Shown piece by piece: positions 1-8,788 of a stretch of DNA of 37,261 nt (positions are counted from its first letter, which is position 1; every line of letters begins with the position of its first letter). A program made the translations under genes and the position numbers. The notes under the pieces are model-generated. The model made no database searches. It was not told the DNA's origin and worked only from the letters and a program-made list of their open reading frames with translations. The DNA is from an aff. Roholtiella sp. LEGE 12411 (lineage in GTDB: Bacteria > Cyanobacteriota > Cyanobacteriia > Cyanobacteriales > Nostocaceae), in contig NZ_JADEXR010000052.1 in assembly GCF_015206995.1 (NCBI RefSeq), positions 1-37,261 on the forward strand, written 5' to 3'.

Positions 1-95
1 GCCCAATGCCCAATCCCCAATGCCCAAAGACCAAAGCCCAATGCCCAATGCCCAAAGCCCAATGCCCAATGCCCAATGCCCAATGCCCAATCCCT
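1..95. repeat. Degenerate heptanucleotide tandem repeat (GCCCAAT units)
   Basis: About a dozen tandem copies of GCCCAAT, with variants CCCCAAT, GCCCAAA and GACCAAA. Short tandemly repeated repetitive sequences of 7 nt are well known in heterocystous cyanobacteria. The array lies just downstream of the antiporter stop codon and does not look coding. Its left end is cut by the window edge. Confidence 0.9.
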
Positions 96-111
96 TTTAC
101 TATCAGCCGAT

Positions 112-1743
112 TTAAACTGACTTAGCCTTACGGTTTTCCAGTAAGATTACAGGTATTAGACTTGCTTCTAAAACTGCCTGTGATACTGAGCCAATCAGCA
201 CTTGTTCCCAAGGTTGATGTCCTCGTTTTCCCATAACGATCGCAGTAGCATGATGCTCCTGAGCAACACGAATAATTTCTTCTGGTACAGCGCCTGTTGT
301 TGTCAAAAGCTCATATTTGATATCAGATAGCAACTGTTTAGCTTGTTTGCGTATTTGTTCTACGGCGCGCTGATTCGAGGTATTAATTACATGCAAAACA
401 ATTACTTCACCATTACTGCGCCGTGCCAAATCTGCAACTTTGGTTAAAACTTCTGTTGTTATAGATGCATCCACTGCTGCCAAAAACAAGGTATGAGTAG
501 CAACTGTAACTTTGGTGGGGTCAACTTCTCCTTTAGTAAGCAATTTAGGTGCAAATGTCATCGTTGCCCAAGCTCCCAACGGTGCAGTGATTAAAATTGA
601 AAGAGCTGCGATCGCTAAAATTATCTCTCCTCCTACAATGCCTTGAGCAAGAGGAATTGCACCAATGGCAGCTTGGACTGTGGCTTTAGCGGAGTTTCCT
701 GGTAATAAAAATAGTCTTTCGCGCCAATTCCAATTACTACCCAAAGTCGAAAGATACCAGCCCACCATCCGACCGATAAATAAACCAATCGCCAGAATTA
801 AAATACCGGGTAACAGAATTTTTCCCAATACTTGTAGTTGAATAGTTGCTCCTAATAAGACAAATAAAAAAATCTCAGCTACTATCCATAAACTGTCAAA
901 TCCACCACGCAATCTTCGAGCTAGAGGAGCATCTAATTCAATTAAGAAAAATCCCATAGCCATTGCCGCTAAGTAACCAGAAAAGTAAGGTACAGCATGA
1001 GCAACAATTACTAGCAACAAGGCTAAACCTGCGGCAATCAAAGTATCTTGAACTGCGTTCTGTGTCCAGTTTTGTTTTGTTAATAGTAAAACTAGCAAAC
1101 GGGCTGCTAAATAGCCAAACAATACTCCCAACAAGATTTGCATCATAATTTGCAACGGAAGTAGTTGTAGAGCAGTTAAAGTGAATCCCCCAGGTAAAGA
1201 AATCTGCTCAACACCTCCATTACCTAAAAAACTTAGTAAGAGGCTGAAGACTAGCAATAGCAATACATCAGATAAAGCACTCCCAGTTAAAATTGCATCA
1301 GGAATTCCTTTAGTGACACCCCAGCCTAAACTTTTAAGTCTAAGCATTCCGGGGACAATGACAGCGGGAGATTCAGCGCCAATTACACAGCCCAAGAGCA
1401 ACCCAGTGGGAAAGTCCAAACGAAAAATTACCATAGAAGCGATCGCAATTGCGATCGCTTCTGTTGTCGCTGGCAAAAATCCTAAGCGTAACGCCACAGT
1501 TCCTTGTTGAGCTAGCTTTTCCCGATCTAACCCCAGCCCAGCTTTCATCAAGATAATCATCACTGCCAAAGTTCTTAATTCATCAGCAGCACCCAGGACA
1601 TCTTGACTAATGACATTACGCACTTGGGGGCCAAGAATAATCCCTACTAAAATCATGCCAATTAAAGGCGGAGCACCCAAACGACGGGCAATTTGACCCA
1701 CAAAAAAGCCCATCATTAAAATCCACAATACACTGGCTAACAT
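112..1743 (-). CDS. Cation/proton antiporter with C-terminal UspA domain
   Basis: Membrane antiporter of the CPA (Na+/H+ exchanger) superfamily, 543 aa. Residues about 1-400 form a chain of some 11-13 hydrophobic helices, with a polar helix break at [12 protein letters not shown] (about residue 122) in the region where this superfamily carries its ion-binding residues. Residues about 415-535 are a universal stress protein domain. It ends with a complete ATP-binding signature of the G-x2-G-x9-G-S type (G-KR-G, nine residues, then GS). The start is supported by AAGGAG 7 nt upstream of the ATG. The ion carried (Na+ or K+) cannot be told from sequence. The fused UspA domain suggests nucleotide-dependent control of transport, which is inference. 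The gene stands alone, reading into the tandem repeat at the window edge. Confidence 0.88.
   Translation of the reverse strand: MLASVLWILMMGFFVGQIARRLGAPPLIGMILVGIILGPQVRNVISQDVLGAADELRTLAVMIILMKAGLGLDREKLAQQGTVALRLGFLPATTEAIAIAIASMVIFRLDFPTGLLLGCVIGAESPAVIVPGMLRLKSLGWGVTKGIPDAILTGSALSDVLLLLVFSLLLSFLGNGGVEQISLPGGFTLTALQLLPLQIMMQILLGVLFGYLAARLLVLLLTKQNWTQNAVQDTLIAAGLALLLVIVAHAVPYFSGYLAAMAMGFFLIELDAPLARRLRGGFDSLWIVAEIFLFVLLGATIQLQVLGKILLPGILILAIGLFIGRMVGWYLSTLGSNWNWRERLFLLPGNSAKATVQAAIGAIPLAQGIVGGEIILAIAALSILITAPLGAWATMTFAPKLLTKGEVDPTKVTVATHTLFLAAVDASITTEVLTKVADLARRSNGEVIVLHVINTSNQRAVEQIRKQAKQLLSDIKYELLTTTGAVPEEIIRVAQEHHATAIVMGKRGHQPWEQVLIGSVSQAVLEASLIPVILLENRKAKSV
1439..1458. repeat. Double HIP1 site forming a 20-bp perfect palindrome
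   Basis: Two HIP1 octamers (GCGATCGC) are separated by AATT, giving a perfect 20-bp palindrome inside the antiporter gene. It is translated as an Ala-Ile alternation in a membrane helix (AIAIAIAS), so the repeat is tolerated by the protein. HIP1 is very abundant in most cyanobacteria; a closely spaced pair is less common. Confidence 0.85.
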
Positions 1744-1952
1744 CCCATAACTCCTTGAAGTGTGCTTTGTAGACAGATACTTTCTACAGGGGAGTCAGGT
1801 AATGCATTTAGCCAAGCCCTACCCTCCCGCTGCAAGCGAGGAAAGTAGGAGCTATCAGCCTTCCAGAACAGGCTGGAATGGCGGTTTTGGCGAGCTCCAT
1901 CGCCATTGATTTGACTTTAAATCAAGGATACCATTTTTGCTTTTGGTCGAAT

Positions 1953-3146
1953 TTAATATTTGTATTTGTTTCTTTGAGTAACTAGTAACAATACCGCAGC
2001 GATCGCAAAAAAGCTCCCGGCAATAAATGTCGCTTCTGCTCCTAGAGTCTGCCATAATCCACCAGCTAGCAAACTGGCAGGCAAAAGAGCTAATCCTACA
2101 GCCAAGTTGAGAAATCCAAAAGCAGTCCCCCGTAGATTTGCAGGTATGCTGTTTGCCACTAGTGCTAACAGCAACCCTTGACTCATACCCAAATGCAAAC
2201 CATAAAGGGCAAACAATCCCCAAACTTGCCAAGGCGCTTGTACGAAAGCAAAGCCCAGATAAACTAGAGCGTATAGAAGAAATCCGCCTACAAGTAGCCC
2301 AAATCTGCCCAAGCGATCAGAAAGTATTCCCAATGGGTAGGCACTGAATGAGTAGGCGATGTTCATCACCACTAATGTCAACGGTATAAGTGGGGCGGAA
2401 ATACCCGTTTGCTCTGCTCGCAGTAGCAAAAAAGCATCGCTAGAGTTGCCGAAATTAAATAGCAGCGCCACTGCTACAAGTACCCAGTATCTCTGTCCCA
2501 AACTGCGTAAAGCTTGCCATTGCAGAGGGTTGCTGCGTCTTTGTTGGGTTCGACTTGTTCTCGGCTCACGTACTCCCACTGTTAATAAAGCCACTGCTAA
2601 GAAACCAGGGATAAGTGCTAGCCAAAAAACCAGGCGGAAGTTGTTTGTGGAAGTAGCCATGAGGGCAAATGCTACCAATGGCCCCAAGAATGCTCCTATA
2701 GTATCGAGAGACTGACGCAATCCGTAGGCTGCACCCCGAACCTCTGGGTTAGTAGAGTCAGCAACTAAGGCATCGCGGGGTGCTACTCGGATACCCTTGC
2801 CAATGCGATCGCCAAACCGAGCTATCAATACCCCCGTTGGAGTGCTAGCTACAGCGAATAGAGGTTTAACAAAGGTAGATAACCCGTAGCCAAATACCGC
2901 TAGCCCCTTGCGATGTCCTAGGTAATCACTTAAAGCTCCAGAAAAGACTTTTAGTACTGAAGCTGTTGCTTCTGCAATGCCTTCAATGATGCCAACAGTC
3001 AAGATATTCGCCCCTAATACTGACACTAGAAACAAAGGCAATACAGAATGAATCATCTCGGAACTAATATCTGTCAGCAGGCTAACAAACCCCAACACCC
3101 AAACAGTGCGAGGAATTGTTTGAAAGAATTTCTTTTGTAGTTGCAT
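1953..3146 (-). CDS. MFS transporter, drug/metal efflux type
   Basis: Major facilitator superfamily protein of about 397 aa with 12 predicted membrane helices. The loop after helix 2 reads GALSDYLGHRKG, a good match to the MFS G-x-x-x-D-R/H-x-G-R/K-R/K signature, and a second copy of that pattern (GILSDRLGRFG) marks the start of the C-terminal half. The N-terminal stretch LLTDISSEMIHSVLPLFL is typical of a family of putative exporters of unknown substrate. A longer frame begins at 3188, but the ATG at 3146 is preferred because AAGGA precedes it and the extra 14 residues show no family resemblance. The gene is divergent from the ChrB-like gene and shares with it a region carrying two identical dyads, so the two are probably co-regulated. 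An inverted repeat TTGATTT/AAATCAA at 1906-1925 lies 28 bp past the stop codon and may help end transcription. The substrate is unknown; chromate or another oxyanion is only a guess from context. Confidence 0.85.
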   Translation of the reverse strand: MQLQKKFFQTIPRTVWVLGFVSLLTDISSEMIHSVLPLFLVSVLGANILTVGIIEGIAEATASVLKVFSGALSDYLGHRKGLAVFGYGLSTFVKPLFAVASTPTGVLIARFGDRIGKGIRVAPRDALVADSTNPEVRGAAYGLRQSLDTIGAFLGPLVAFALMATSTNNFRLVFWLALIPGFLAVALLTVGVREPRTSRTQQRRSNPLQWQALRSLGQRYWVLVAVALLFNFGNSSDAFLLLRAEQTGISAPLIPLTLVVMNIAYSFSAYPLGILSDRLGRFGLLVGGFLLYALVYLGFAFVQAPWQVWGLFALYGLHLGMSQGLLLALVANSIPANLRGTAFGFLNLAVGLALLPASLLAGGLWQTLGAEATFIAGSFFAIAAVLLLVTQRNKYKY

Positions 3147-3219
3147 ATTCCTTACTGTGGACAATGGGACTCCAATCAATCTCGCCAACTTTATAGTTTG
3201 GATTTATAAATTTCATAAA

Positions 3220-3280
3220 TGCAACAGATGTTTCATAGGAAGAATAGCAATAAATTTAATTGAATGCAACATCTGTTACA
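3220..3280. promoter_or_regulatory. Two copies of a 16-bp dyad operator, TGNAACA-N2-TGTTNCA
   Basis: Site A at 3220-3235 reads TGCAACAGATGTTTCA and site B at 3265-3280 reads TGCAACATCTGTTACA. Both fit the palindrome TGNAACA-N2-TGTTNCA and both are preceded by AA. Their centres are 45 bp apart, a little over four helical turns. They sit in the 142-bp gap between the divergent MFS and ChrB-like genes. Site B ends 8 bp before the ChrB-like ATG, so a bound protein would block initiation there. The layout is that of a shared, ligand-responsive repressor. The cognate regulator is not obvious in the window, unless the ChrB-like protein itself binds. Confidence 0.7.
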
Positions 3281-3288
3281 CTACCTCT

Positions 3289-3840
3289 ATGGATAGAAAG
3301 TGTTGGAACTTATTGGTTTACCGAGTGCCTGCTCAACCTTCGACCCAGCGGGTATATGTTTGGCGTAAACTCAAGGGATTGGGCGCACTTTACCTACAGC
3401 AATCGGTGTGCATACTACCGCAGCGAGAGAACTTGCAGCATCAGTTGACAGAATTGAAAGCAGACATTACAGCAGGTGGTGGTGAGGCAGATTTATTCAC
3501 CATTTGGATTGATGTGCCAGAGCAAAACGCCATATTGGTAGAGCGTTTCCAACAGCAGGCTGATCAAGAATACCAAGAGTTTTTGGGGCAGTGTCGGGAT
3601 TTTCATAGCGAATTGAGTGAAGAACGGAAAAAAGCTAACCTTACCTTCGCAGAACTAGAAGAGAACGAGGCAGAACTAGCTAAACTCCGTTCTTGGTTGC
3701 CGAAAATCCGCGATCGCGATCTGTTTAACGCACAAGGATACTTACAAGCTACTGAAGCTTTTAAGGCTTGCCAGCTAGATTTTCAGAGCTTTACAGAACA
3801 AGTATATGAAGCACAAGGGGTAAAATCTAGCGATGTGTAG
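3289..3840 (+). CDS. ChrB-type chromate resistance protein (N-terminal domain only)
   Basis: A 183-aa protein resembling the N-terminal domain of ChrB, with WNLLVYRVPAQPS, VWRKLKGLGALYLQQSVCILP and a helical second half (SELSEERKKANLTFAELEENEAELAKLRSWL). Full-length ChrB proteins carry an additional C-terminal domain; this one stops after the first. ChrB proteins are linked to chromate resistance and, in some bacteria, act as chromate-responsive regulators. An upstream in-frame extension to 3157 is rejected: it adds 44 residues with no family resemblance and would be encoded by the operator region. No strong Shine-Dalgarno sequence precedes ATG 3289. The gene is divergent from the MFS transporter and its stop codon lies 1 bp from that of the convergent membrane protein gene, leaving no room for a separate terminator. 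Confidence 0.78.
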   Translation: MDRKCWNLLVYRVPAQPSTQRVYVWRKLKGLGALYLQQSVCILPQRENLQHQLTELKADITAGGGEADLFTIWIDVPEQNAILVERFQQQADQEYQEFLGQCRDFHSELSEERKKANLTFAELEENEAELAKLRSWLPKIRDRDLFNAQGYLQATEAFKACQLDFQSFTEQVYEAQGVKSSDV

Positions 3841-3841
3841 T

Positions 3842-5239
3842 TTATCGTTTTTCTGGGTGCAAACTGTACCAGCTATACCAGTGACGAACTGCTAGCCAGA
3901 CAGATGAAAGTAAGCCAGCTAGGCTGAGGGTAAGGCCACTGAACGGTACTAATAAACCAAAGACGGGTAGCACTGCACCAGCAATAGTGCAGATAATTGC
4001 AGCCAGGGAAGCACTGCGGTTTGACCCCAACCCCCATGTTAAGGTGAGTAAGACTAGGGAAATTATAGTCCAAGCTAACTGAGCATTCATCAAACGACCC
4101 AGATAAGTTAAAGTCAGCAGACAAGCAAAAAAAATACCGCCTGCGATCGCAACATTTTTCAGACTCATTGGTAGCGACCAATATAGCAACAATATCCACC
4201 ACAAAAATAATGCTGGTGCTAATAATAAAATCCGGGGAATGATGCCAGTGTGACGAATAGGTTCGGTGCTGGTAAATACTCCAAATGGGTTTTTTATAGA
4301 AACATTGTCATCAAATATCCAAGTAAATTGGGTACTGCGTCCGTCCCCTTTAATCTCATTTGGTACAATGCCACTAGCAAAATCAGCAGGTGCAAAGTTA
4401 GCGATCGCCGTTAGGCGGAAATTAGAGAGCAACTGACTCGTTGCGCTATAAACCCAACGCGGCCCTCCTTGAGCTTGATAGGTAACTCTAAAGCTAGTTT
4501 CTTCCCCTGGTTGCAAGCGGAAAGGAAAGCTATATTCTCCGGGATTAGTTTGTTGTAATCTAGTACTGTCCCGCTCTACTTTGTAGCTAGCAAGCAGTGT
4601 GTAACCGTTAGGTGGCGGTGCTTCAAAGAAAAAATTACTAATATTTTTGAGTTGGTTAACAACTTTATAATCAGCAGTGTAATGTGCACGATAAATTGAA
4701 CTGCGACCTTGAACATCTGTGCTTTGGTCTAGCTTGACCTGAATTTGCGAACCAGCCAGCGTCAAAAAGCGGTTGATTGGTCGTGTCTCATTTACTTGAA
4801 CTATCTTGCCATTAACTTGGGTGGTATAGGTGTATGGCTCTTGCGTAATGTAGCGCACTTGGGGCGCAAATTGTTCGAGCTTCTCACCCGCGACACTTTG
4901 GGCTACTTGAGCCACTTTGGCCTGTTCCCAGTGGTGGTAGCGATTACTCAAAGTTGAACACAGAAAAAATCCAGTTACCAACAGAATTAATACTAGAGTT
5001 AAATGCTGCAATCCCCGTAAAAGTTGGGAATAACGAACAGCCCATTCGCCAATGAACACCAATTGTTCCGGCTGATTTCGACGTAGAGAAAAACTTATTA
5101 AAGCGATCGCAACTCCCAAAGCTACGACCAAAAATATTAATAACAGTGAACCTTTGAGCAACTGAGTTCCAAATTGGACTAGCTCAGTTGGATGTGTCAG
5201 ATCGGGTAATCCGGGGATACCTTGAGCAAAAAATGACAT
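3842..5239 (-). CDS. Multi-pass membrane protein with large extracytoplasmic domain, function unknown
   Basis: A 465-aa protein I cannot assign to a named family. Visible topology: one helix near residues 30-50, a second near 80-97, a long soluble stretch of about 235 residues rich in beta-type sequence (about 98-330), then six or so helices in the last 130 residues. The soluble part has an Arg-Pro-Ile-Asn motif after an Asn-Glu-Thr and a G-E-E-T-S-F-R-V-T-Y strand, suggesting an Ig-like or jelly-roll periplasmic domain. The layout recalls CreD-like inner membrane proteins (N-terminal helix, periplasmic domain, C-terminal helix bundle), but the motifs do not allow that name. No clear ribosome binding site precedes the ATG. 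It is convergent with the ChrB-like gene and seems to stand alone. Confidence 0.8.
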   Translation of the reverse strand: MSFFAQGIPGLPDLTHPTELVQFGTQLLKGSLLLIFLVVALGVAIALISFSLRRNQPEQLVFIGEWAVRYSQLLRGLQHLTLVLILLVTGFFLCSTLSNRYHHWEQAKVAQVAQSVAGEKLEQFAPQVRYITQEPYTYTTQVNGKIVQVNETRPINRFLTLAGSQIQVKLDQSTDVQGRSSIYRAHYTADYKVVNQLKNISNFFFEAPPPNGYTLLASYKVERDSTRLQQTNPGEYSFPFRLQPGEETSFRVTYQAQGGPRWVYSATSQLLSNFRLTAIANFAPADFASGIVPNEIKGDGRSTQFTWIFDDNVSIKNPFGVFTSTEPIRHTGIIPRILLLAPALFLWWILLLYWSLPMSLKNVAIAGGIFFACLLTLTYLGRLMNAQLAWTIISLVLLTLTWGLGSNRSASLAAIICTIAGAVLPVFGLLVPFSGLTLSLAGLLSSVWLAVRHWYSWYSLHPEKR

Positions 5240-5398
5240 TGGCGGGTGTTTGCAGAATTTGGAGTACCAGACTCATGAAATCCCTTAAAAGTTTCTGAAA
5301 GTATGTCTTATATAATACCTAATACTATGCCCAATTGCGGCTTTCACTGCCATACCGACTCATACCATTTCACGTTAATCACGATACATTTAAATCCT

Positions 5399-5445
5399 GT
5401 AGAGACGTTGCAATGCAACGTCTCTATGCAATGCAACGTCTCTAC
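5399..5445. repeat. TAGAGACGTT palindromic repeat, right arm duplicated
   Basis: An interspersed palindrome built from GTAGAGACGTTGCAAT and its complement GCAACGTCTCTA, with the complementary arm occurring a second time (to 5445). The same family recurs at 33488-33530 with GTTACAT in place of GTTGCAAT. It is intergenic and not coding, and resembles the small dispersed palindromic repeats common in Nostocales genomes. Confidence 0.85.
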
Positions 5446-5460
5446 TACAACGGGCGTGTA

Positions 5461-5500
5461 TTAAAAATCAAAAGCCTGATCGTGAAGACCAGGCTTTTGA
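5461..5500 (-). terminator. Rho-independent terminator for the GGDEF-EAL gene
   Basis: A perfect 11-bp stem, TCAAAAGCCTG (5468-5478) pairing with CAGGCTTTTGA (5490-5500), has an 11-nt loop. Read on the minus strand it is followed directly by TTTTTAA. It sits 160 bp past the stop codon of the minus-strand signalling gene. On the plus strand the hairpin is followed by AGGGAAG, so it works in one direction only. Confidence 0.75.
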
Positions 5501-5660
5501 AGGGAAGAAATGGGGCAATATTCCCCGAAGGTTAGTTATAGATGGTAAATATAAAATCGATAGTCTAATAAGGGATACCACCCCAGCGTTATCAATTCCG
5601 GAAAAATAGCTAGGAGATTTAGAATAGTTTTTCCCTAAAGTATATCTGCATGGCAGATTC

Positions 5661-8294
5661 CTAGAGCTTTGTACTTTGAGTGTGAAGAATTTCCGTGGCT
5701 TTCAGAACAGGAAGCGGTCGATAGAACAGGAAGCCCTGTACATCCTCGCAGTTGATAGATTTTAAAAATTCTAATTCCTCTTCCTTCTCTACCCCTTCAG
5801 CGGTCAGTCTTAGCCCCAGACTCTGCCCCAAGCTAACTATCGCCTTGATAATATGAGCTACTTTGGCATCCGTTGTTAAATCTTGAATAAAAGATTTGTC
5901 AATTTTCAGATTGTGGAGTGGCAACATTTGTAAGCGCGAGAGGGAAGAGTGACCTGTACCAAAATCATCTATGGAGATGTAAACGCCCATCTGCTCTAGT
6001 TCCTGTAGTACAGATCTGGTGAAGTTTAGATCCTCAATCGCCGTCGTTTCTGTAATTTCTAACTCTAAAAACCGGGATTCTAGTCCTGTTTGTTGTAAAA
6101 TTCTGGCTATAGTCTCCACTAAATTGGGTTGACGAAATTGCTTCAGAGAAAGATTGACAGCCATCGTCAGAGGTGTCAATCCTGCATCTTGCCAAGCTTT
6201 ATTTTGACTACAGGCTGTCTGTAGTACCCATTCGCCTATAGAGAAAATTAATCCACTTTCTTCAGCAAGGGGAATGAAGACATTAGGCGCAACTAATCCC
6301 ATCTCAGGGTGCTGCCAACGCAACAGAGCCTCCATGCCAGTAATTTTTCCTGTGACAATGTTTACCCTAGGCTGGTAGTAGACTATTAACTCTTCCCGTT
6401 CTAAGGCATAGCGCAGATTCTTTTCTAAAGTCAGGAGTTCGGGATTGGTGGCACTTAGAGAAACGCTGTAAAATTGGTAGTTATTCCTGCCCTTGTCTTT
6501 GGCGTGATATAAAGCAGCATCTGCGTGCTGAATTAAGGTTTCGGCATTAGGACTGTTTTGATCAAGCAATGCAATACCAAGGCTGGCACTAACGTAAAGT
6601 TCGTGCCCTTGGATATGAAAGACATCCTCTAAAGCTTGTAACATTCTTTGAGCAACCTGGGCCACCTCTTCGATATGATTTACTCGCGGCAGGAGGATAG
6701 TGAATTCATCCCCTCCCCAACGAGCAACGGTGTCTCCGCTTCTGAGGGAGTCTTTCAATCTTTGAGCCACTATTTGTAACAATTCATCTCCTAGGGTGTG
6801 TCCAAGAGTATCATTAATCACCTTAAAACGATCCAGGTCGAGGAACATTACAGCCAAACTGTGATGATTCCGAACCGCGTTGGGCAAAGCTGTGGTAAGC
6901 ATCTCGTTAAATAGCAGGCGATTGGGCAAGCCTGTGAGGAAATCATGGAGGGCCTGATAGCGAATTTTCTCTTCCACGTGTTGACGTTGCCGCGCACCAA
7001 TGATACTGGCGGCCATTGTCAACAGAGTAGATTCTTCGTGCCTTGACCAATGACGTTCACAGGTACAGTCTGCCAAGCCAAGATAACCCCAAAACTCGTC
7101 ATCTAATCGCAGAGGCACTAAGAGCAGAGATTGAATGCCATCTCTGGTGAGGTATTCTCGTTCGGCTGCGGGAAATTCTCGGCTGAGTCCGCTAATGGAT
7201 TGTCCGCTAGAGAGAGCATCGTACCATCGGCTGAGTCCAGAAACCTGATAAAGCTGATTTTGCCAATGGTGACGAGAAGGTTCAACAAATAAACGCGTCC
7301 ATTCAAACCGCAGACTCATTGCCATGTCACTTGTATCAGGATGGGGATGGTTTTGGAAAAAGTAGGCACGATCCACCTTGGCAGCTTCACCTAAAGTAGC
7401 GAGAGCTTTGTCAATAGCTGTCTCGTAATTCATTTCCATCAGCAAATAATTGGCTGCTTCTGCAACTGCCTGTAGCAAGCGATCGCGCTGGCGCAATTCA
7501 GCTTCAGCTTGCTTTTGCTCTGTAATATCTCTAACAATGAAAGTTCTAATTAAATCACTTTCAGGAAGATAGTGAATGGATTGTTCAAAAACTTCTGTGC
7601 CAACTTCTACTTCCCGAACAAAAGAATTTTTTTCTAGATTCTTTACCGTACTCAGGAGTCCTGCCAAGATGGGGTGCTGTTTACCAGTTTCCCTAAGTTT
7701 AGGAAACTTGAGAGATGCGGCTGGATTAAGATAAGTCACTGTCCCCTCTAAATCTGTCTCGATAATCGCATTGGGGATAAGTTCAGGAAAGGATGCTAGG
7801 CGAGCTAAAGCTGTATCGCTAGCTCCTTCAAAGCTAGGATCGACAACTAGAGTTTGAAAAGGATTGACAGGATTGGCTTGCTCTGACAGAAAGCCAGATA
7901 AGTCATCAATTTCGCAAGATTCAGAAAATGCTTTTTCTGACAAGTTAGAAATAGCATAATATGTAGCCTGAGCCTGATCGCCAAATACAATAATATCTCC
8001 ATGTTTGAGGTCATGATAGGAGCATTTAGAGCCATTCACGAATAAGCCATTAGTACTCCCTTTCCCATTGAAGTTACCATCAATAACCCGAAAGCCATAT
8101 TGGTCAGTTTGTGGAAGAGTTACCCGCAATAGAATGGCATGTTGTTTGGATACTGACCGGGAACGGAGGACGATCGCATTCCCACTGTGTCGCCCAAGAG
8201 AATAAGTAGCGTCTTTCAGGGGAATAGTTCGCTCCCCTTTTAGGTCTTGGACTACCAAAAAGTGGCGTATTTTTTCCCGTTCATTTCCTGCCAT
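5661..8294 (-). CDS. FHA-PAS-GAF-GGDEF-EAL hybrid cyclic-di-GMP signalling protein
   Basis: Soluble signalling protein of about 877 aa. Order: FHA (about 12-105; YSLGRHSGN, SVSKQHA and GSTNGLFVNG), PAS/PAC (about 170-270), GAF (about 280-450), GGDEF (about 455-615) and EAL (about 630-870). The diguanylate cyclase site is intact (ARWGGDEF near residue 525), and RSGD lies five residues before GGDEF, forming the product-inhibition I-site. The phosphodiesterase site also looks intact: EALLRW, NLSLKQF, ELEITET, IDDFGTG, LKIDKSF, AEGVEKEEE and VQGFLF. So the protein may both make and degrade c-di-GMP, with FHA binding a phosphothreonine partner and PAS/GAF sensing. The frame opens at 8354, but ATG 8294 is chosen for its GAGGAA ribosome binding site and because FHA begins just after it. 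It is monocistronic with its own terminator. Confidence 0.93.
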   Translation of the reverse strand: MAGNEREKIRHFLVVQDLKGERTIPLKDATYSLGRHSGNAIVLRSRSVSKQHAILLRVTLPQTDQYGFRVIDGNFNGKGSTNGLFVNGSKCSYHDLKHGDIIVFGDQAQATYYAISNLSEKAFSESCEIDDLSGFLSEQANPVNPFQTLVVDPSFEGASDTALARLASFPELIPNAIIETDLEGTVTYLNPAASLKFPKLRETGKQHPILAGLLSTVKNLEKNSFVREVEVGTEVFEQSIHYLPESDLIRTFIVRDITEQKQAEAELRQRDRLLQAVAEAANYLLMEMNYETAIDKALATLGEAAKVDRAYFFQNHPHPDTSDMAMSLRFEWTRLFVEPSRHHWQNQLYQVSGLSRWYDALSSGQSISGLSREFPAAEREYLTRDGIQSLLLVPLRLDDEFWGYLGLADCTCERHWSRHEESTLLTMAASIIGARQRQHVEEKIRYQALHDFLTGLPNRLLFNEMLTTALPNAVRNHHSLAVMFLDLDRFKVINDTLGHTLGDELLQIVAQRLKDSLRSGDTVARWGGDEFTILLPRVNHIEEVAQVAQRMLQALEDVFHIQGHELYVSASLGIALLDQNSPNAETLIQHADAALYHAKDKGRNNYQFYSVSLSATNPELLTLEKNLRYALEREELIVYYQPRVNIVTGKITGMEALLRWQHPEMGLVAPNVFIPLAEESGLIFSIGEWVLQTACSQNKAWQDAGLTPLTMAVNLSLKQFRQPNLVETIARILQQTGLESRFLELEITETTAIEDLNFTRSVLQELEQMGVYISIDDFGTGHSSLSRLQMLPLHNLKIDKSFIQDLTTDAKVAHIIKAIVSLGQSLGLRLTAEGVEKEEELEFLKSINCEDVQGFLFYRPLPVLKATEILHTQSTKL

Positions 8295-8788
8295 GCTGTT
8301 CCTCAAAACCTCATATCTTTGGGTATTAGTCGGAAAAATACTGCTCTCATACAACGATTTTCAATTAAGTAGACTACAGCATTGGTAAACTAGTCTTTTT
8401 AATGGGGGTCGCAGCGGTTTTCTGAATTCAATAATCAGCTTTTTTAAACTTTGTTCCTGCAATCACTTTCCTCCAATGTTTCCTGTCTTAAATATCCAGA
8501 ATAAAATTAAATACCTAATAGAACACATCGTATATTTGCGGATTTTTGTTTTTAGTTACGATGAAATTACAATCAAAGTAAAACTGATACAATTGCATAG
8601 ATTAAAATCAGTATTATTTAAAAATAAAATGAACCTATCTTAAAAAATAGGCTGATAGCAATAAGCATTTGACATACCTTTCTGTGTCAGTAAAACTCAT
8701 GGAGAGTTTTTACCAAAATGTTCAATCAAAAAAATTATTTTTAATTGAACATTTTTAGTTTATAAAAATAGGCGATCGCTGTGTTTTA
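8295..8788. other. Gene-free AT-rich stretch
   Basis: About 490 bp with no credible coding frame. It should hold the promoter of the GGDEF-EAL gene (minus strand). Also visible are a 12-bp perfect inverted repeat at 8715-8755 and a HIP1 site near 8773. The stretch is rich in A/T runs and borders the transposase remnant, so part of it may be old insertion debris. Confidence 0.6.
8715..8755. repeat. 12-bp inverted repeat hairpin
   Basis: AAAATGTTCAAT (8715-8726) pairs perfectly with ATTGAACATTTT (8744-8755) across a 17-nt A/T-rich loop, followed by T and AGTTT. It precedes the transposase remnant by about 35 bp. It may be a transcription stop protecting the element or the remains of a small palindromic repeat. 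No plus-strand gene lies upstream that would need it. Confidence 0.5.

Noticed and set aside
1-95. Tandem array considered as a CRISPR
   Set aside because: Units are 7 bp without spacers, so it is a short tandem repeat.
1855-2232. 125-codon minus-strand frame overlapping the MFS gene end
   Set aside because: It lies in another frame of the MFS gene, with no family likeness and composition of a shadow frame.
3842-5239. Assignment of the membrane protein to CreD
   Set aside because: Topology is similar but no diagnostic CreD motif could be recognised, so function is left open.
5335-5535. 66-codon plus-strand frame through a repeat and a terminator
   Set aside because: It is made of the palindromic repeat (MQRLYAMQRLY) and the minus-strand terminator.
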